Source of the DNA: DATFJZ01 sp046482845 | GTDB taxonomy: Bacteria; Desulfobacterota; Desulfobacteria; Desulfobacterales; Desulfobacteraceae | Reading direction: 5' to 3' | Length of the DNA: 7,062 bases | Assembly: GCA_046482845.1 (NCBI GenBank) | Contig: JAWOEJ010000064.1 | Location: forward strand, 1-7,062 | Shown here: positions 5,256-7,062 of the stretch, one piece after another | Position numbering within the stretch: the first letter of the stretch is position 1 | How the letters are laid out: every line of letters begins with the position of its first letter | Program-made: the position numbers and the translations under genes | The notes under the pieces: generated by a model | Database searches by the model: none | Told to the model about the DNA's origin: nothing | What the model saw: only the letters and a program-made list of their open reading frames with translations

Positions 5256-6814
5256 AAAAACAGCCTGTGACAAATCCGGTCAGGTCCCATTCCGAGCTGT
5301 GCGTGAAAACCGCCATAATGTCATGCGGTATCATTTTGTTTTCAATGGTTTTGACCAAAACAATCCTGGCCATGTCTTCTGATAACAGGGTTTTTCATGA
5401 CATTACCAGTGATAGTCTGGTGCCGGCGGAACAGGCGATTTCTGATTTTGAAGCACGCCTGGCGCTGGCAAGAGCACTGGTCGCCACTCCGGGCCGCCAC
5501 CGGGAAGCCGCAGAAGAACTGGAAATACTGCTTCAAATGAGCCCCGAAGATCATACATTATTAGTGGAACTGGCAGATCTAAATATTTCTTTAGGCCGGT
5601 ATCGTGTCGGACGCGATCTGTATGTGGCGGCACTTTCCAAGCCGGGCGGAGATATTGAGGCCATCCGTGAACGCCTGGCTGCCCGTCAGCTGAAGTGGGG
5701 CGATTTTTATTTATCGGAAGCATACTGGCGGATGCGATGGCAGCAATTTCCGGATGACAGTAAGGCCGGGTTAAGACTGGCGGCGGCACTGCTTGGTTCG
5801 GACCGTTATCATGAAGCCACCGCGGTCTATCGAAAATTGGTCAGTCAGAATCCCCAACTGGCCCCAGGGTGGCTTGGACTGGCGGATGTTGCGATGCTGC
5901 AACGACAGTTTGAAGAAGCGCTGAAGGCAAGTCGTGTCCTGGAAATGATCCCGGGTCAGCAAACACAGGCGGCATTGATAAAAGGCCGATCCTTGTACCG
6001 CTTGAATCGTATTGATGCGGCAGCGGCAGTTTTTGCGGACATCAAAGGGGATGCCGGGGAAATTGCTGAAGCCCATTTACGACGTGGCGTTTTGCTGGCA
6101 GACTCCGGTAAAAAAAACGAAGCAAAAAAATGGTTTGTTGATGCACTTCAGCTTCGTCCTGATTATGTTGAAGCGGCTTATCGCCTGGCCGGACCGGATA
6201 CGGTGTCTTCAGATACTTTTTTGGAACAGCTGTTACAAGCCGGGCACGATGCTGAGACTCTCTGCCGCTGGGCAGAACTTTATACAGCGGATGGCCGTTA
6301 TAAAACAGCTCTGGTTATTTATGAAACGGTTCTGGAGAGTGAGCCGGAATATTTTCCTGCAGCCGAAGCCAGGGCATTTGTACTGGCCGTATCGCATGAA
6401 TATGAACACGCGGCCCGGGCTTACTCCAGGCTGTTAGACGATTTTCCTGAAAACCGGAAATTGCTGGTGGGTCTGGCCCGCGCCTTGGCCTGGGGTCAGG
6501 CGTATGAAGCCAGCCTGAAGATGTATGACCGGCTTGCCGAGCTGCAGCCCGCAGATCTGGTTGCCCGGAAAGAGGCAGCCAGGGTGGCATTCTGGGGTAA
6601 AATGTATGAAAACGGACGGGATCCCGATATTGCCCGAATTGCCGTGAAAAAAAAGGACCGTTTGTTCCGCTGCCGGGGCAGGCACCCACCAGCCGGATAT
6701 CTCAACTCCGTCGGAAGTGCCGATGCTAACCGATTCGTACGGAATTCCGATGTCCACCGGCGTTTTGGTGATTTCACCGGACGGGTAATATATCATGCCG
6801 GTGACGCATCCTGA
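5252..6814 (+). CDS. Exported TPR protein (third of three), 3' truncated by a rearrangement
   Basis: The frame gives 520 residues, but only about 1-455 look native. A hydrophobic signal or anchor segment (about 20-41, ending ILAMSS) is followed by about ten TPR-like units between residues 47 and 455. Examples are LALARALVATPGRHREAAEELE, LRLAAALLGSDRYHEATAVYRKL, WAELYTADGRYKTALVIYE and LARALAWGQAYEASLKMYDRL, and the last is VAFWGKMYENG. From codon 456 (6617) the frame reads antisense through a minus-strand hydrolase gene, giving an Arg/Gly/His-rich tail unlike anything before it. The native C-terminus is therefore missing. In BcsC-type proteins that end would be an outer-membrane beta-barrel, so the export pore of this system may be lost or lie elsewhere. 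The start ATG overlaps the previous stop. The ribosome site is weak, which implies coupling. Confidence 0.82.
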   Translation: MKKQPVTNPVRSHSELCVKTAIMSCGIILFSMVLTKTILAMSSDNRVFHDITSDSLVPAEQAISDFEARLALARALVATPGRHREAAEELEILLQMSPEDHTLLVELADLNISLGRYRVGRDLYVAALSKPGGDIEAIRERLAARQLKWGDFYLSEAYWRMRWQQFPDDSKAGLRLAAALLGSDRYHEATAVYRKLVSQNPQLAPGWLGLADVAMLQRQFEEALKASRVLEMIPGQQTQAALIKGRSLYRLNRIDAAAAVFADIKGDAGEIAEAHLRRGVLLADSGKKNEAKKWFVDALQLRPDYVEAAYRLAGPDTVSSDTFLEQLLQAGHDAETLCRWAELYTADGRYKTALVIYETVLESEPEYFPAAEARAFVLAVSHEYEHAARAYSRLLDDFPENRKLLVGLARALAWGQAYEASLKMYDRLAELQPADLVARKEAARVAFWGKMYENGRDPDIARIAVKKKDRLFRCRGRHPPAGYLNSVGSADANRFVRNSDVHRRFGDFTGRVIYHAGDAS

Positions 6815-6868
6815 GATCATCATGGCGGCAAAAAGTATTCCGAGAGCGGCGGTTGTTTTGTGTCGCAT
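6434..6868 (-). pseudogene. Lipoprotein alpha/beta-hydrolase, N-terminal fragment
   Basis: The first 82 or so residues are a clear lipoprotein alpha/beta-hydrolase start. They comprise a signal peptide with lipobox MISG-Cys21, then MIYYPSGEI, YESVSIGTSDGVEISGWWVP (a typical first beta-strand block with a DG turn), and the oxyanion-hole motif VLFFHGNSGNIG (71-82). In full members a helix and the nucleophile GxSxGG motif follow. Here, from residue 83 (6622), the frame reads antisense into the third TPR gene, so the catalytic Ser, Asp and His are all absent. ATG 6868 has an AGGA close upstream. The fragment might still be translated and lipidated but cannot be a hydrolase. Its orientation and lack of connection to the polysaccharide genes suggest it was brought next to them by the rearrangement. 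Confidence 0.75.
6617..6626. other. Junction between TPR gene and inverted hydrolase fragment, at CGGGATCCCG
   Basis: TPR similarity on the plus strand ends at 6616, and hydrolase similarity on the minus strand ends at about 6623-6631. The overlap zone is a perfect 10-bp palindrome containing GGATCC. Two unrelated genes lose their 3' ends at the same place. Possible causes are a genomic inversion or deletion, a cloning ligation at a GATC site, or an assembly chimera. Confidence 0.6.
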
Positions 6869-6900
6869 TATCCTGAATCTGTGAAGGGGAAAGACATTGT

Positions 6901-7061
6901 TTATGAATGTAAACGGGCCTTGACTTTACAACTTGTTTTGATAGTATCCTTCTTGTACCATTTTTCAATGCATTCGGATCCGTGGAGCTCGTCCAGGGGT
7001 CACAGGTCGAACAATCGGAAACAAACTGCTCTACGATCACGTACTGTAAATCGTAATCAAA
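6901..7061 (-). pseudogene. Possible 3' end of a Cys-containing protein, split over two frames
   Basis: The last stretch before the right edge has no firm gene. On the minus strand, one frame entering from the edge reads YVIVEQFVSDCSTCDPW. A different frame, open at 6999-6901, reads ECIEKWYKKDTIKTSCKVK and ends at a TAA at 6903-6901, shortly before the hydrolase start. Both pieces look protein-like. A frameshift near 6970-6999 would join them into one C-terminus with a CxxC and two more cysteines. No family is recognised, and chance open frames are quite possible. Confidence 0.22.
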
Positions 7062-7062
7062 C

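Noticed and set aside
6315..6689. Minus-strand 124-residue frame opposite the third TPR gene
   Set aside because: It is Pro/Gly/Arg-rich shadow sequence of the TPR coding strand. The real minus-strand signal there is the hydrolase N-terminus in another frame.
6990..7020. tRNA-like T-arm sequence (GGTCACAGGTCGAAC)
   Set aside because: No matching acceptor stem, anticodon arm or T-stem complement is present around it.
6774..7040. Full 88-residue minus-strand gene in a single frame
   Set aside because: Its second half overlaps the clear lipoprotein signal region of the hydrolase in another frame and has shadow-like composition. Only the edge portion looks protein-like.

Overview
The window looks like a bacterial chromosome segment or contig from a Gram-negative anaerobe. 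A Desulfobacterota (Desulfobacterales-type) host is my best guess. The reasons are the GcvH-like protein without a lipoyl lysine, the AT-rich palindromic intergenic repeat and the secreted TPR proteins. This is inference: no marker gene is present. Codon use and base composition look even through the central gene block, while about 575-1010 is clearly more AT-rich.

Left part (1-1014): the end of a GcvH-like gene runs into the 3' end of a RAYT-type (Y1/HUH) transposase gene on the opposite strand. Each gene lacks its normal end, so this is a rearrangement junction at about 198-204. The transposase has a good sigma70-like promoter, and its -35 box lies in one of two perfect tandem 19-bp repeats (605-642). 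Next comes a MITE-like imperfect palindrome of 190 bp (745-934), which carries a perfect 32-bp palindrome (898-929) inside its right arm.

Central part (1015 to about 6616): six tightly packed plus-strand genes, with overlaps of 4, 11, 8, 20 and 4 nt and one 3-nt gap. They encode a cellulose-synthase-like family 2 glycosyltransferase, a secreted GH26 glycosidase, two tiny ferritin-like half-bundle proteins, and three TPR proteins that are membrane-anchored or exported. The arrangement (inner-membrane synthase, periplasmic glycosidase, periplasmic TPR proteins) matches synthase-dependent exopolysaccharide systems such as Bcs, Alg and Pga. However, GH26 takes the place of the GH8 of cellulose operons, there is no PilZ domain, and the pair of putative diiron or metal-binding mini-proteins is not part of any such system I know. 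The product is plausibly a beta-mannan or a mixed-linkage beta-glucan, because GH26 includes mannanases, lichenases and xylanases.

Right part (about 6617-7062): the third TPR gene is cut at about 6617-6625 and fused tail-to-tail to a minus-strand lipoprotein alpha/beta-hydrolase gene, which is itself cut just after its oxyanion-hole motif. The junction lies on the palindrome CGGGATCCCG. Beyond it, 6901-7061 (minus) may hold the C-terminal end of a cysteine-containing protein with a frameshift, at low confidence.
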